Part shown: in pieces, positions 50,366 through 59,508 of the stretch
Numbering within the stretch: position 1 is the first letter of the stretch
Layout of the letters: each line of letters opens with the position of its first letter
Assembly: GCA_019239425.1 (NCBI GenBank)
Contig: JAFAZX010000057.1
Coordinates: 39,132-103,131, forward strand
Length of the DNA: 64,000 nucleotides
Direction: 5' to 3'
DNA from: Acidobacteriota bacterium
Lineage (GTDB): Bacteria > Acidobacteriota > Blastocatellia > Pyrinomonadales > Pyrinomonadaceae
The notes under the pieces: generated by a model
Database searches by the model: none
Told to the model about the DNA's origin: nothing
The model's input: only the letters and a program-made list of their open reading frames with translations
Position numbers and translations under genes: made by a program

Positions 50366-53128
50366 TCATGGATAATCCCCTGACCGGATGCGTCTGAGTT
50401 TCTTTTCGACAATTTCCGCCCGGCCCTCGTCGGCGACTCCCGGACTGCTCTGCGGCCCGTACTGTCGCCAGAGGTCGACCGCGTTTTGGTACGAGACACT
50501 CGCCGCTTCGCGTGCGCGGCGGGCTTCCGGTGTCGAACCCTTCCTCGCGATGGCTGACTCACAGTTACCGATTTTTTCGAAGAAGTAGCCGCGAAGTGAT
50601 TCCCCGAAGGAAGCGTCTTTCGCGCTCGCGACCGGCTCGGCCCGCTCGAAAGCCCTCTGGTAGGCGCGGCGGGCCGCTTCCGCGTCGCCGGCCGCGAGCT
50701 GTTCGTCCGCGTAGCGATACTCGACTTCGAGTCTCTTCTGAATGGATTCGAGGTTCTGCGGGTCGTGCGCGACGAGTTCGTCGAGGATGCGGAAGGAGCG
50801 CGAGAAAGCTGCCGCGGCCTGAGCCTTGAGTCCGAGGCGAGAGTAGTTCGCGCCTTCCCACGAACACATGATGGCGAGGTCGAGTTTCTGCTCCTGGTTG
50901 TCGGGGTCGGCCCGTGCGAACTCGGAGAAGTCCGCGACCGCCTCGGCGAGTACGCGGCCGGCCTCCTCGAACCGCCCCGACTCGAAGAGGTACTGCGCGG
51001 AGTTGGCCTTCGCGCTCTTCAGGATGCGGTCGTTGACCACGTCGTCCGGTTGCAGGCGCACGAGCTTCTCGCTGACCTCTATCGTGCGCCGGACGTAGGG
51101 CTCGGCCTCTTCGCGCAGGAGTTTCGCCCGCGCAGGGTCGTCGTCCTCTTCCGCGTTTCTCGCGAGGTTAAGGAGGTGGGTCTCGATTCTGTCGAGCGCC
51201 ACGGCCAGCAGGTTGTTCGCCCTGACGTGGTCGGGCTCGCGCCGCAGCGCCTCTTCGGATACGGCCAGCGAACGCCGGAAGGCGCCGATGCTCTCCTTCT
51301 CGCCTTCGCCTACCGGCAGCGTGTCGCCGAGGAAGACGTAGTTGGTGGCGAGGCGCACCGAGAGCGTCACGTCTTCGGGGTGGGCCGCGTGGAACTGTTC
51401 GTTGAGCGACAGCGCGCGGCGCAGAGATGCGTCCGCTTCGGCCGTGCTCCCCTGTCGCCTGAGCGCAGTCGAGAGTTCGGAGTAAGCGCCGACGAGGTCG
51501 GCCTGCGACTTCGTGTCCGCGGGGCCGAGCGCGATTGGCTCCAGCAAGGAGATGCCTTTGCGGTAACTCCCTACCGCGCCCGAGGTGTCCCCGAGGTTCG
51601 CGTTGTAGGCGCGGCCCTGCACCTTCCCGATGCGGAGGTAGGCTGCGGCCAACTCGCGCCGCAGGTCTGTGTTCTCCTTCGCGTCCTGCGCGAGCCCGTC
51701 CAGGTATTCGAGCGCGTCGGCGACGAGTATCTCGCGGGCCTTCGTCGAGCCCGGTAGCTTTTCGATCTCGTCGTAGTACTTGAAGACGACGTTGTTGGCG
51801 AGCTGGCGCACCTGCGCGAAGCGCTTCTCCGCGCGCGCCCTCTCGCGCTCCGCGCGCACGGCCTCCCAGGACATGCCGACGACCCCGACGACGAGGGTCA
51901 GGAGGACGAGCGCGGCGGCTATCGTCGAGGCGCGATTGCGCTCGACGAACTTCGAGACTCGGTAGGTGAACGTGTCGGCGCGTGCGGAGACGGGCAGGCC
52001 GTCGAGGTGTCGGCGGATGTCTTCGGACAGCAGCTCGGCCGAGCTGTAACGGCGAGCGGGGTCTTTGCGCAGGGCGAGCAGCACGATGTTGTCAACGTCG
52101 CCGCGCAGCCGCCTGCGCAGGGACGGGCCGGCGGGCCGCGTCGAGCGTCTCACGTCACGCTCAGTAGTCTCGGCGGCGAGTGCGCTCGGGCGTTGGGGCT
52201 CGACCTCGCAGACGACGCGGGCCATCTCGTCCGCGCGCCGGCCGTCGAACTCGTAAGGGCGGCGACCCGTCAGCAGCTCGTAGAGCACGACGCCGAGGCT
52301 GTACACGTCGCTCGCCGTGGTGGCGCGCAAGCCCCTCACCTGCTCCGGGCTCGCGTAGGCCGGGGTCATTGCCCCGAGTTGGGTCGCCGTCTGCGTGGCG
52401 GACGGGTCTTCGTCGGGCCTCAGCAATTTCGCGATGCCGAAGTCGAGCAGCTTCACCGTACCGTCGGCCGTCACGACGATGTTCGAAGGCTTGAGGTCGC
52501 GGTGGACGACGAGGTTCTGGTGGGCGTAAGAGACGGCCGCGCAGACCGTGCGGAACAGACGCAGCCGCGCCGCCGTGTCGAGCCCCGCCGCCTCGCAGTA
52601 CTCGTCCACGGGCTTGCCGTCGACGTACTCCATCGCGAAGTAGGGGCGGCCGTCCTCAGTCGCACCGCCGTCGAAGAGGCGCGCGATGTTCGGGTGGTTG
52701 AGCGAGGCGAGAATCTGCCGCTCGTTGTGGAAGCGTCGGAGGATGTCCGGGTCGGAGTCGAGGCCGCGGCGGACGAGCTTGACCGCTACGCGCTGGCGGA
52801 ACTGTTCGTCGTCGCGCGTGGCCTCGTAGACGGTGCCCATGCCGCCGCTGCCCAGCTCGCGCAGAATCACGTACGGCCCGATGCGCCGCGGGGCCGCGCC
52901 GCCTTCCGTCGCAAGACCGTCTCTGACGAACGCGAGCGGCGAGTGTTCGAGGAGCGTCGGGCCTTCGTCGTCGGCGCGCAGCAGCCCTGCGACGGCGTCG
53001 CGCAGCACGGCGTCTTCCCCGCAGCGAGCTTCGAGGAAGGCTTCACGCTCTCCGGTCGGGAGTTCGACCGCCTGGTGGAAAAGCTCTTTGACCTGTTCCC
53101 AGTTCGCGGGGGATGGGGTGTGGGGCAT
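50366..53128 (-). CDS. Ser/Thr protein kinase with TPR domain, partner of ECF sigma (pair 2)
   Basis: 920 aa. Kinase domain about 83-360: GSGGMGTVYEA, VAVKLVRRG, HRDLKPSN and DFGIAKLL, with PAYASPEQ in the activation loop. The membrane helix is about 400-425 (STIAAALVLLTLVVGVVGMSW). A long TPR-like region (about 440-890) follows, with helices such as ELAAAYLRIGKVQGRAYNA and AYSELSTALRRQGSTAEADASL. The N-terminal 80 residues (WEQVKELFHQAVELPTGERE) are shared with the first kinase and are typical of the group. It starts 52 bases after the sigma stop; unlike pair 1 there is no overlap. Confidence 0.93.
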   Translation of the reverse strand: MPHTPSPANWEQVKELFHQAVELPTGEREAFLEARCGEDAVLRDAVAGLLRADDEGPTLLEHSPLAFVRDGLATEGGAAPRRIGPYVILRELGSGGMGTVYEATRDDEQFRQRVAVKLVRRGLDSDPDILRRFHNERQILASLNHPNIARLFDGGATEDGRPYFAMEYVDGKPVDEYCEAAGLDTAARLRLFRTVCAAVSYAHQNLVVHRDLKPSNIVVTADGTVKLLDFGIAKLLRPDEDPSATQTATQLGAMTPAYASPEQVRGLRATTASDVYSLGVVLYELLTGRRPYEFDGRRADEMARVVCEVEPQRPSALAAETTERDVRRSTRPAGPSLRRRLRGDVDNIVLLALRKDPARRYSSAELLSEDIRRHLDGLPVSARADTFTYRVSKFVERNRASTIAAALVLLTLVVGVVGMSWEAVRAERERARAEKRFAQVRQLANNVVFKYYDEIEKLPGSTKAREILVADALEYLDGLAQDAKENTDLRRELAAAYLRIGKVQGRAYNANLGDTSGAVGSYRKGISLLEPIALGPADTKSQADLVGAYSELSTALRRQGSTAEADASLRRALSLNEQFHAAHPEDVTLSVRLATNYVFLGDTLPVGEGEKESIGAFRRSLAVSEEALRREPDHVRANNLLAVALDRIETHLLNLARNAEEDDDPARAKLLREEAEPYVRRTIEVSEKLVRLQPDDVVNDRILKSAKANSAQYLFESGRFEEAGRVLAEAVADFSEFARADPDNQEQKLDLAIMCSWEGANYSRLGLKAQAAAAFSRSFRILDELVAHDPQNLESIQKRLEVEYRYADEQLAAGDAEAARRAYQRAFERAEPVASAKDASFGESLRGYFFEKIGNCESAIARKGSTPEARRAREAASVSYQNAVDLWRQYGPQSSPGVADEGRAEIVEKKLRRIRSGDYP

Positions 53129-53180
53129 GAATCGCGGGGTGTCGTTGAAGGGTTGCGGGTTGTGGTTTGACGAACGCGGC

Positions 53181-53744
53181 CTAGCCGTCCATCGCCTGAT
53201 GCAGCCAAGCCTTCGCGACGCGCCACTCGCGCTTGACAGTGATCTCGGAGACGCCCAGGACTTCTGCGACCTCCTCGACGGTCAGGCCGCCGAAGAAGCG
53301 CAGCTCGACGATGCGACCCTGGCGCGAGTCGAGCGCCGTCAACCGCTTGAGCGCGTCGTCTAAGAGCAGCCAGTCGATGGGCCTCTCTTCCCCCGCGAGG
53401 CTGACGGCCTCGTCGAGCGCGAGCTTCGTGTCGTGGCCGCCTCGCTTCTGCGCGTGATGCTGTTGTGCGTGGTTGACGAGGATGCGGCGCATCATCTCGG
53501 CGGCGAGCGCGAAGAAGTGCGCGCGGTTGCGCCAGTCTACCGAGTGCTGCTCGACGAGACGCATGTACGCCTCGTGGACGAGCGCGGTCGCCTGGAGCGT
53601 GTGGTCGGGGCGTTCGCGCCGGAGTTGGCTCGCGGCGAGGCCGCGCAGCTCGTCGTAGATGAGTGGCAGCAGCCGGTCGAGCGCCGCGCGGTCGCCCGAC
53701 TGGGAGTTCTTCAACAGCCCCGTTATTTCAGCCGGACTCGACAT
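53181..53744 (-). CDS. ECF sigma factor, TIGR02999-like (pair 2)
   Basis: 187 aa from ATG 53744 (MSSPAEITGLL); a longer upstream extension is basic and non-homologous. Region 2: LIYDELRGLAASQLRRERPDHTLQATALVHEAYMRLVEQ with FFALAAEMMRRILVNHAQ. Region 4: LRFFGGLTVEEVAEVLGVSEITVKREWRVAKAWL. It is a close paralogue in type of the sigma at 47290. No anti-sigma gene is present. It is divergent from the large SBBP surface protein, with a 13-bp hairpin in the spacer. Confidence 0.93.
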   Translation of the reverse strand: MSSPAEITGLLKNSQSGDRAALDRLLPLIYDELRGLAASQLRRERPDHTLQATALVHEAYMRLVEQHSVDWRNRAHFFALAAEMMRRILVNHAQQHHAQKRGGHDTKLALDEAVSLAGEERPIDWLLLDDALKRLTALDSRQGRIVELRFFGGLTVEEVAEVLGVSEITVKREWRVAKAWLHQAMDG

Positions 53745-53859
53745 CAATAGGTTTGTGCGCTTCGGCGCCGACCGCCGCCGGATTATACAAGTCCGCCTGC
53801 GGCCCAACAAATTCAACCCCTCCCTTGATACCTTTTGCCGCCGAACCCTGCGAGTAAGG

Positions 53860-53898
53860 GTGTGGGGCGCGGTGTTCCATCGTCGCCGCGCCCCACAC
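53860..53898. promoter_or_regulatory. Perfect 13-bp hairpin in the leader of the SBBP gene
   Basis: GTGTGGGGCGCGG (53860-53872) and CCGCGCCCCACAC (53886-53898) pair perfectly around a 13-base loop, ending 36 bases before the ATG at 53935 and just before the AAAGGAG ribosome site. No T-run follows on the plus strand, so it is more likely a 5'-leader structure or operator than a terminator. Confidence 0.5.
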
Positions 53899-53934
53899 AG
53901 ATAGATTCCGTTCGGGTGTCAAAGGAGAATTTAA

Positions 53935-56900
53935 ATGCCCTGTCAGGTAAGAGACCGCAGACTCCGCCTCAGTATCGCGCTGGCCCTGTCTTTACTCATG
54001 ACGAACACCCTGCCCGCACTCGCGGCGCAACACGTCGCGCGCGCGCCGGCCGCGAGTCGGCCCGGTGGCGCGCGCGTGGAAAGCGCGCGGCGGCCCGTCA
54101 ACGATCCGGCGTTACGCGCGCGCGTGGTCGAGGCTTACGGCAAGCTCCCGCTCCGGTTCGAAGAGAACGTCGGTCAGGCGGACGCGCGCGCCCGCTTCGT
54201 CGCGCGCGGCGCGAACTTTACGATCTCCCTGACGCCCGCCGACGTAACACTGTCGCTCCCTTCGGCAGATGGTAAGGGCGCGTCCGCGCTGCGAATGCGG
54301 CTCGCGGGTGCGGACGGGCGCGCGGCGCTCGTCGGCGAAGGGCAGTTGCCGGGGCGCGTCAACTACTTTAGCGGAGAAGACCCGGAGGGCTGGCACACGG
54401 GCGTCGGTACTTACGCGAGCGTGCGGGGCTCCGAAGTTTACAAGGGCGTGGACGTGGTCTATTACGGCAACCGCGGGGGCCTCGAATACGACTTCCGTGT
54501 CTCGCCGCGCGCCGACTACAGACAGATCAGGCTTCGCTTCGACGGGGCGCGGCGTGTCCGCGTTGACGCCGCGGGCGACCTCGTCCTCACGACGGCACGA
54601 GGCGGTGATGTTCGACAGCACAAGCCTTTCATCTATCAGGAGACTGACGGCGCAAAGCGCAAGGTCGCCGGAGCTTTCGTCCGAACCGGCAGGGCCGAAG
54701 TCTCCTTCCGCGTCGGCGACTACGACCGGAGCCTCCCGCTCGTGATCGACCCCGCGGTCAGTTACTCGACGCTGCTCGGGGGAAATGACAGCGACTCGGC
54801 CCTGGCGGTCGCGGCCGACCCCGACGGCAGCGTCTACGTCGCGGGCAACGCGCACTCCGTGCCCTTCCCCGTCACGCCGGGTGCGTTCCAGACCGAAGGC
54901 TCATCGCCCATCACGGGCGCGGCCTTCGTCGCCAAGTTGAACCCTTCGGGCACGGCCCTCGTCTACTCGACCTACCTCGGCAAGAGCAGCAGTGACGCGG
55001 TGATAGGCATCGTCCCCGACGCCTCGGGCAACGTCGTCGTCGCCGGGAACACGAACCGCGGGAGCCAGTTCCCGACCACGACGGGCGCGTATCAGAGGTT
55101 CACGGCCGGCGGCGACGAGGTCTTCGTCACAAAACTGAACGCGACGGGCACCGCGCTCATCTACTCGACGCTCTTCGGCGGCAACAGCATCGACAACGTG
55201 CGCTCGCTCGCCGTCGACCCGCAGGGGAACGCGTACTTCGCGGGCTACACCATCTCCGACAACTTCCCGACGACGCCCGGCGCGTATCGAGCGACGAAGC
55301 CCGCGCAGGAGGAGGACTCGTTCGTCGCCTCACTCAACCCGAACGGCTCCGCGCTCAACTACTCCACCCTCATCTACGTCGCCGAGAACTACGGCGTCGC
55401 CGTGGACGCGGGCGGCAACGCCTACGTCACCGGCTACACCACGTCACACACCTACCCGACGACGCCGGGTGCGTATCAAGGGATCGTCGGCGGCAACGGC
55501 CGCGTGGCCTTCATCACGAAGGTGAACCCGACCGGCACCGACCTCGTCTATTCGACGACGGTCGGCGGCCCGACGAACAACGGCAGCTCCTCCGGCGTCC
55601 AGCCCTCCGCCATCGCCCTCGATTCGAGCAACAACGCTTACATCACGGGGATGGCGAGTGCGGCGACCCCGACGACGCCGGGCGCGCTCAACGCGGGCGG
55701 AAGCATGTTCGTGCTCAAGTTGAACCCGACCGGCAGCGCCCTCGTCTACGGGGCGCGCTTCGGCGGCGGCAGCGTCGGCCGCGGCATCGCGGTTGACGCA
55801 GTAGGCAACGCATACATCGCTGGCGGCACAGACGCAGGGTCGGGGTTCGCCGCGACCGCCGACGCATTTCAGAAGACCTCGGGCGGCAACGCCGAAGGCA
55901 TCTTCGCCATCCTCAATTCGGACGGAAGCGCCGTCACCTACGCGACGTTCCTCGGCGGCGACGGCAACGACTCGGCCAACGCCGTCGCCCTCGATGCGGC
56001 GGGCAACGTCTACGTCGTCGGCAGCGCGCAGAAGAACGGCGCGAAGACCTTCCCCACGACGCCGGGCGCCTTCCAGACCGCTCCGGCCAACAACGCCGAC
56101 GCCTTCGTCGTCAAATTCAACGGGGCCGGAGGCACGACTCCGACGCCCACACCAACTCCGAGCCCCACACCGACAGCCACACCAACTCCGACGCCGACGC
56201 CGACCGGCGTCGTGCAGTTCAGCGCCGCCACCTACGACGTGAGCGAGGCCACAGGCAGTTCCGTCACGACCGGCACGTCCTTCGGCGAGGCGGGAGAGTA
56301 CGAGGCGGCGCTCGCCGCGTCCGCAGGCGGCTCGGCTCTCATCACCGTCACGCGCAGCGACACGACGCAGGCGGCGAGCGTCGATTACGCCACGCAGAAC
56401 GGCACCGCGTCCGACCGCTCCGACTACACGGCCTCCTTCGGCACGCTGCGCTTCGCGCCGGGCGAGGCGACGAAGACGCTCATCATCCCCGTCACCGACG
56501 ACCGCTTTGCGGAATCCACGGAGACGTTCTCCGTCACACTCTCGAACCCCGTGGGTGCGGCCCTCGGCTCTCCCTCGACCGCGACCGTCCGCGTGACGAG
56601 CGACGACGCGGCGGACGGGCCGAGCCCCGTCAAAGGCGACTCGTTCGACGCGGACTTCTTCGTGCGCCAGCACTACGCGGACTTCCTGGGGCGCGAGGCG
56701 GACGCCGACGGCCTCGCCTTCTGGAAGAACGAGATCGCGCAATGTGAGACGCGCCCCGAGGCGGAGCGTCGGGGCTGCCGCGAGGTGAAGAGGATAAACG
56801 TCAGCGCGGCCTTCTTCCTCTCGATTGAGTTCCAGCAGACCGGCTACCTCGTCTACTTACTACATCAGGCCGCCTTCGGCACGGGCGAACATCTGGCGCT

Positions 56901-57411
56901 CCCGCGCTTCCTCTCAGACGTGGGGGAAGTCCGGCGCGGCGTGGTCGTGGGGCAGGGCGACTGGCAGGCACAGCTCGAAGCGAACAGGCAGACGTTCGCG
57001 CGCCTCTTCGTCCGGCGGCCCGAGTTCGCGGCCGCGTTCCCCGCCTCGATGACGCCCGCGCAGTTTGTGGATAAGCTGAACGCGAACACCGGCAACTCTC
57101 TCACGCAGGCCGAGAGGGACGCGCGAGTGGCAGAACTCGCGGCCGACGACACGGCCGCCGGGCGCGCCGGCGTCCTGCTGAAGGTTACCGACACGGCCGC
57201 CTTCCGCTCGCGCGAGTCCAACCGGGCTTTCGTGCTGATGGAGTACTTCGGCTACCTCCGGCGCGCGCCGAGCGAGTCGCCCGACGCGGACTTTGCGGGC
57301 TATAACTTCTGGCTCTCGAAGTTGAATCAATTCAACGGAGACTTCGTCATGGCCGAGATGGTCAAGGCTTTCCTCACCTCTGACGAATACGGACGCCGGT
57401 TCGGCCTGTAA
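53935..57411 (+). CDS. Large exported protein: SBBP-repeat propeller, Calx-beta and DUF4214 domains
   Basis: 1158 aa, AAAGGAG upstream. A signal peptide (1-31) precedes an N-terminal domain (65-275: RFEENVGQADARARFVARG, GVDVVYYGNRGGLEYDF). SBBP repeats fill 275-730; typical units read GNAYFAGYTISDNFPTTPGAY and ALVYSTYLG. A Thr-Pro repeat linker lies at about 735-758, then a Calx-beta domain (760-890: TFSVTLSNPVG), then DUF4214 segments (895-1158: HYADFLGREADADGLAFW and YFGYLRRAP...YNFWLSKLNQF). It is probably surface-exposed or secreted and adhesive. It is divergent from ECF sigma 2, so it may be in that regulon. A clear hairpin follows the stop. Confidence 0.92.
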   Translation: MPCQVRDRRLRLSIALALSLLMTNTLPALAAQHVARAPAASRPGGARVESARRPVNDPALRARVVEAYGKLPLRFEENVGQADARARFVARGANFTISLTPADVTLSLPSADGKGASALRMRLAGADGRAALVGEGQLPGRVNYFSGEDPEGWHTGVGTYASVRGSEVYKGVDVVYYGNRGGLEYDFRVSPRADYRQIRLRFDGARRVRVDAAGDLVLTTARGGDVRQHKPFIYQETDGAKRKVAGAFVRTGRAEVSFRVGDYDRSLPLVIDPAVSYSTLLGGNDSDSALAVAADPDGSVYVAGNAHSVPFPVTPGAFQTEGSSPITGAAFVAKLNPSGTALVYSTYLGKSSSDAVIGIVPDASGNVVVAGNTNRGSQFPTTTGAYQRFTAGGDEVFVTKLNATGTALIYSTLFGGNSIDNVRSLAVDPQGNAYFAGYTISDNFPTTPGAYRATKPAQEEDSFVASLNPNGSALNYSTLIYVAENYGVAVDAGGNAYVTGYTTSHTYPTTPGAYQGIVGGNGRVAFITKVNPTGTDLVYSTTVGGPTNNGSSSGVQPSAIALDSSNNAYITGMASAATPTTPGALNAGGSMFVLKLNPTGSALVYGARFGGGSVGRGIAVDAVGNAYIAGGTDAGSGFAATADAFQKTSGGNAEGIFAILNSDGSAVTYATFLGGDGNDSANAVALDAAGNVYVVGSAQKNGAKTFPTTPGAFQTAPANNADAFVVKFNGAGGTTPTPTPTPSPTPTATPTPTPTPTGVVQFSAATYDVSEATGSSVTTGTSFGEAGEYEAALAASAGGSALITVTRSDTTQAASVDYATQNGTASDRSDYTASFGTLRFAPGEATKTLIIPVTDDRFAESTETFSVTLSNPVGAALGSPSTATVRVTSDDAADGPSPVKGDSFDADFFVRQHYADFLGREADADGLAFWKNEIAQCETRPEAERRGCREVKRINVSAAFFLSIEFQQTGYLVYLLHQAAFGTGEHLALPRFLSDVGEVRRGVVVGQGDWQAQLEANRQTFARLFVRRPEFAAAFPASMTPAQFVDKLNANTGNSLTQAERDARVAELAADDTAAGRAGVLLKVTDTAAFRSRESNRAFVLMEYFGYLRRAPSESPDADFAGYNFWLSKLNQFNGDFVMAEMVKAFLTSDEYGRRFGL

Positions 57412-57459
57412 AGTCACACCGGCTACGTTAAATGGGCGGAGGGGTCTTCCCCTGAAAGC

Positions 57460-57500
57460 GAACAGGCGCGTCGGCCTTGGGGGCCTCGCGCCTGTTCTAA
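57460..57500 (+). terminator. Probable terminator of the SBBP gene
   Basis: GAACAGGCGCG (57460-57470) and CGCGCCTGTTC (57487-57497) form a perfect 11-bp stem with a further GGCC/GGCC pair in the loop, about 50 bases after the stop. Only TTCTAATG follows, so the T-tract is poor. The rest of 57498-57814 shows no gene; a TATAAA at 57726 could be a -10 for the desaturase. Confidence 0.5.
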
Positions 57501-57814
57501 TGTGGCTCACAGTCCTCACCCCTGCAAACCACTGGGCGGAAGGGTTCACCGACCGCCCGGTTGCCGAAGACTATATTCGAATCACCCCACGTAGTCCACC
57601 GCCGCGGATAGCTTTGCCCGCCCGGACGTAGTACCGTAAGTGTCATCCCACCCCAGCGCGAGGGGGCAGGGCGATTCCTCGGCCGCGTCGCCTGCTTCCG
57701 CACCGCGCCTCGCCGATCAGTCCGACTATAAAACTTCGACGGCCGCCCTGATGTTAACGTGGGGTCGCAAGAGACGAAACGGGCCGCCGCCGACTTCGGA
57801 AAGATAAAGCCCAA

Positions 57815-58759
57815 TTGACGAACGAAACCTTACGGGCAAACAGTGCCCGACCCGACGAACGAGGGGACTTGAGCTATGTCGTGTGCGCGCAGTTCCTCTT
57901 CCTGCACCTGGCCTGCCTGCTCGCTCTCTGGACGGGCGTGAGCGCGGCGGCCGTCGGCGTCTGTCTGGCGCTCTACGTCGTGCGCATGTTCGCCATCACC
58001 GCGGGGTTCCACCGCCTCCTCTCGCACCGCTCATACAGGACGGGTCGGCTCTTCCAGTTCCTGCTCGCCTTCGTGGGGACGACCAGTTACCAGAAGGGGC
58101 CGCTCTGGTGGTCTGCTCACCACCGGCGCCACCATCTGCACGTCGACACCGAGGAGGATTTGCACTCGCCCGTCGCGCGTTCGGTCTGGCGGTCGCACGT
58201 CGGGTGGTTCCTCGCGCGCGACAGTCAGGCGACGGACGAGAGGCTCATCCCCAACCTGCTCAAGTACAGGGAGCTGCGCTGGCTGGATAAGTATTACGTG
58301 CTGCCGCCGTTGATGCTCGCGGCAGCGACCTTTCTGTTGGGGCTGGTGCTCGGCCGCTACTTCCCCGGCTCGGGCACCTCGGGCGGGCAGATGCTGGTGT
58401 GGGGCTTCTTAATCAGCACGGTGCTGCTCTACCACGGCACCTTCACGGTCAACTCGGTCGCGCACCTCTTCGGGAGCCGCCGCTTCGAGACGGCGGACAA
58501 CAGCCGCAACAACTTCCTGGTCGCGCTGATTACGCTCGGCGAGGGCTGGCATAACAACCATCACCACTACCCTTCATCCGAGCGGCAGGGCTTCGTCTGG
58601 TGGGAAGTAGACCTCTCGCACTACACGCTCCGTGTACTGGCTTGGGTAGGAGTTGTTTGGGATATGAGGAAGCCCCCGCGCGCCAAATCAGGCGCGCGGC
58701 AGCCAGTAGACCCTGACCTCGCCGCGGTGCCCCGTCTTCACCAGGCGCCTGCCGAGTAA
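57815..58759 (+). CDS. Membrane fatty acid (acyl-CoA/acyl-lipid) delta-9-type desaturase
   Basis: 314 aa from TTG 57815 with GGAAAG upstream. The three His boxes are intact: HRLLSH, HHRRHH and HNNHHH, plus NSVAHLFG; these bind the di-iron centre. Hydrophobic pairs of helices lie at about 27-68 and 165-225. The length and order match SCD1/DesC-like enzymes that insert a cis double bond into saturated acyl chains. Its last 72 bases overlap the convergent small gene at 58688-58903, and the C-terminal 30 residues (KPPRAKSGARQPVDPD...) are beyond the conserved core. Confidence 0.93.
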   Translation: MTNETLRANSARPDERGDLSYVVCAQFLFLHLACLLALWTGVSAAAVGVCLALYVVRMFAITAGFHRLLSHRSYRTGRLFQFLLAFVGTTSYQKGPLWWSAHHRRHHLHVDTEEDLHSPVARSVWRSHVGWFLARDSQATDERLIPNLLKYRELRWLDKYYVLPPLMLAAATFLLGLVLGRYFPGSGTSGGQMLVWGFLISTVLLYHGTFTVNSVAHLFGSRRFETADNSRNNFLVALITLGEGWHNNHHHYPSSERQGFVWWEVDLSHYTLRVLAWVGVVWDMRKPPRAKSGARQPVDPDLAAVPRLHQAPAE

Positions 58760-58903
58760 CTCGCCGAGCAGGATGCCGAGGTAGTCGTTATTGAAGTCGG
58801 TCAGGGCCTGAATCTCCTGCCACGTCCGCGCACCGCCCTGGAGCGCGTCCAGGACGCGGAGCTGTGCGGCGTCCGACGGCGGGATGTGTGACTTGTTCAG
58901 CAT
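58688..58903 (-). CDS. Small winged-helix-like protein (71 aa)
   Basis: ATG 58903. The sequence AAQLRVLDALQGGARTWQEIQALTDFNNDYLGILLGELLGRRLV with VKTGHRGEVRVYWL is a neat helix-helix-helix-wing pattern, as in small MarR- or ArsR-like winged helices, including a basic wing. It could be a stand-alone DNA-binding regulator, perhaps of the desaturase gene that it overlaps tail-to-tail by 72 bases. The family is not recognised. Confidence 0.6.
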   Translation of the reverse strand: MLNKSHIPPSDAAQLRVLDALQGGARTWQEIQALTDFNNDYLGILLGELLGRRLVKTGHRGEVRVYWLPRA

Positions 58904-59054
58904 AGGGCGCTTGCAGGGCCGAATTGTCTACACAGTAACACAGCTCACGTCACGTGCGACGGTCACGGCTCCCGCCGCCGGCCGCGGCGACTGACGTCTT
59001 CCCGAAGGAGTGCGCCGCGTCAAACCGTTCCCAGGTCTGAGACGGTCGTGCGGG

Positions 59055-59405
59055 CTACCCTCGGCCCTGAGCGTGGATGAGGCGGCGCATGCGGTCGGGG
59101 AAGAGCACGTCTATCTTCTGGGGCTCGATCACCGCCGTGACCTCGCCTACGCCGAAGACCGGGTGCGTCATGGACTGGCCCGCGCGGTACGTGTGTGTGC
59201 TGTCGTAAGGGGCGCCGGGTCTCGCGGCCGCGCGCGCCGTCACTTCGCCGGACTTGTACGGGCTCCGGGTGCCGCACTTCGGGCAGCTCACGCGTGTGAT
59301 GCGCCCGGCCTTTGTGACCGAGGCCACGACGTGCCCGCGCTCCTCGCCGCACACGGCGCAGAATTTCTCCACGCGTTCCCCGCTCTTATATATCTGGTTG
59401 TCCAC
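59055..59405 (-). CDS. Zinc-ribbon plus CarD/TRCF-RID-like small protein (116 aa)
   Basis: GTG 59405 has AAAGGAAAA upstream. The N-terminal part has CAVCGEERGH and CPKCGTRSP, two CxxC pairs forming a zinc ribbon (about residues 16-47). The C-terminal part THPVFGVGEVTAVIEPQKIDVLFPDRMRRLIHA resembles the Tudor-like RNA-polymerase-interacting domain of CarD and TRCF. This suggests a small transcription-associated factor, but the DNA-binding half of true CarD is missing. It lies between the desaturase/wing gene and the RRM gene. Confidence 0.7.
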   Translation of the reverse strand: MDNQIYKSGERVEKFCAVCGEERGHVVASVTKAGRITRVSCPKCGTRSPYKSGEVTARAAARPGAPYDSTHTYRAGQSMTHPVFGVGEVTAVIEPQKIDVLFPDRMRRLIHAQGRG

Positions 59406-59434
59406 GCGATTTTCCTTTCCCCACCGCCGACGGG

Positions 59435-59471
59435 AAAAACCCCGGGCCGAAGCTTTCGACTCGGCCCGGGG
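59435..59471 (-). terminator. Rho-independent terminator of the RRM gene
   Basis: On the minus strand an 11-bp GC stem (CCCCGGGCCGA at 59440-59450 against TCGGCCCGGGG at 59461-59471, 10-base loop) is followed directly by TTTTT (59439-59435). This is a textbook intrinsic terminator, 38 bases after the RRM gene stop at 59509. Confidence 0.85.
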
Positions 59472-59508
59472 CTTCTCGTTTTCAGAGTCTCCGGAGAGCC
59501 GGAGCGTT

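Noticed and set aside
56130..56205. Short tandem repeats in DNA (ACGCC / ACTCCG)
   Set aside because: They encode the Thr-Pro linker of the SBBP protein; not a CRISPR or separate repeat element.
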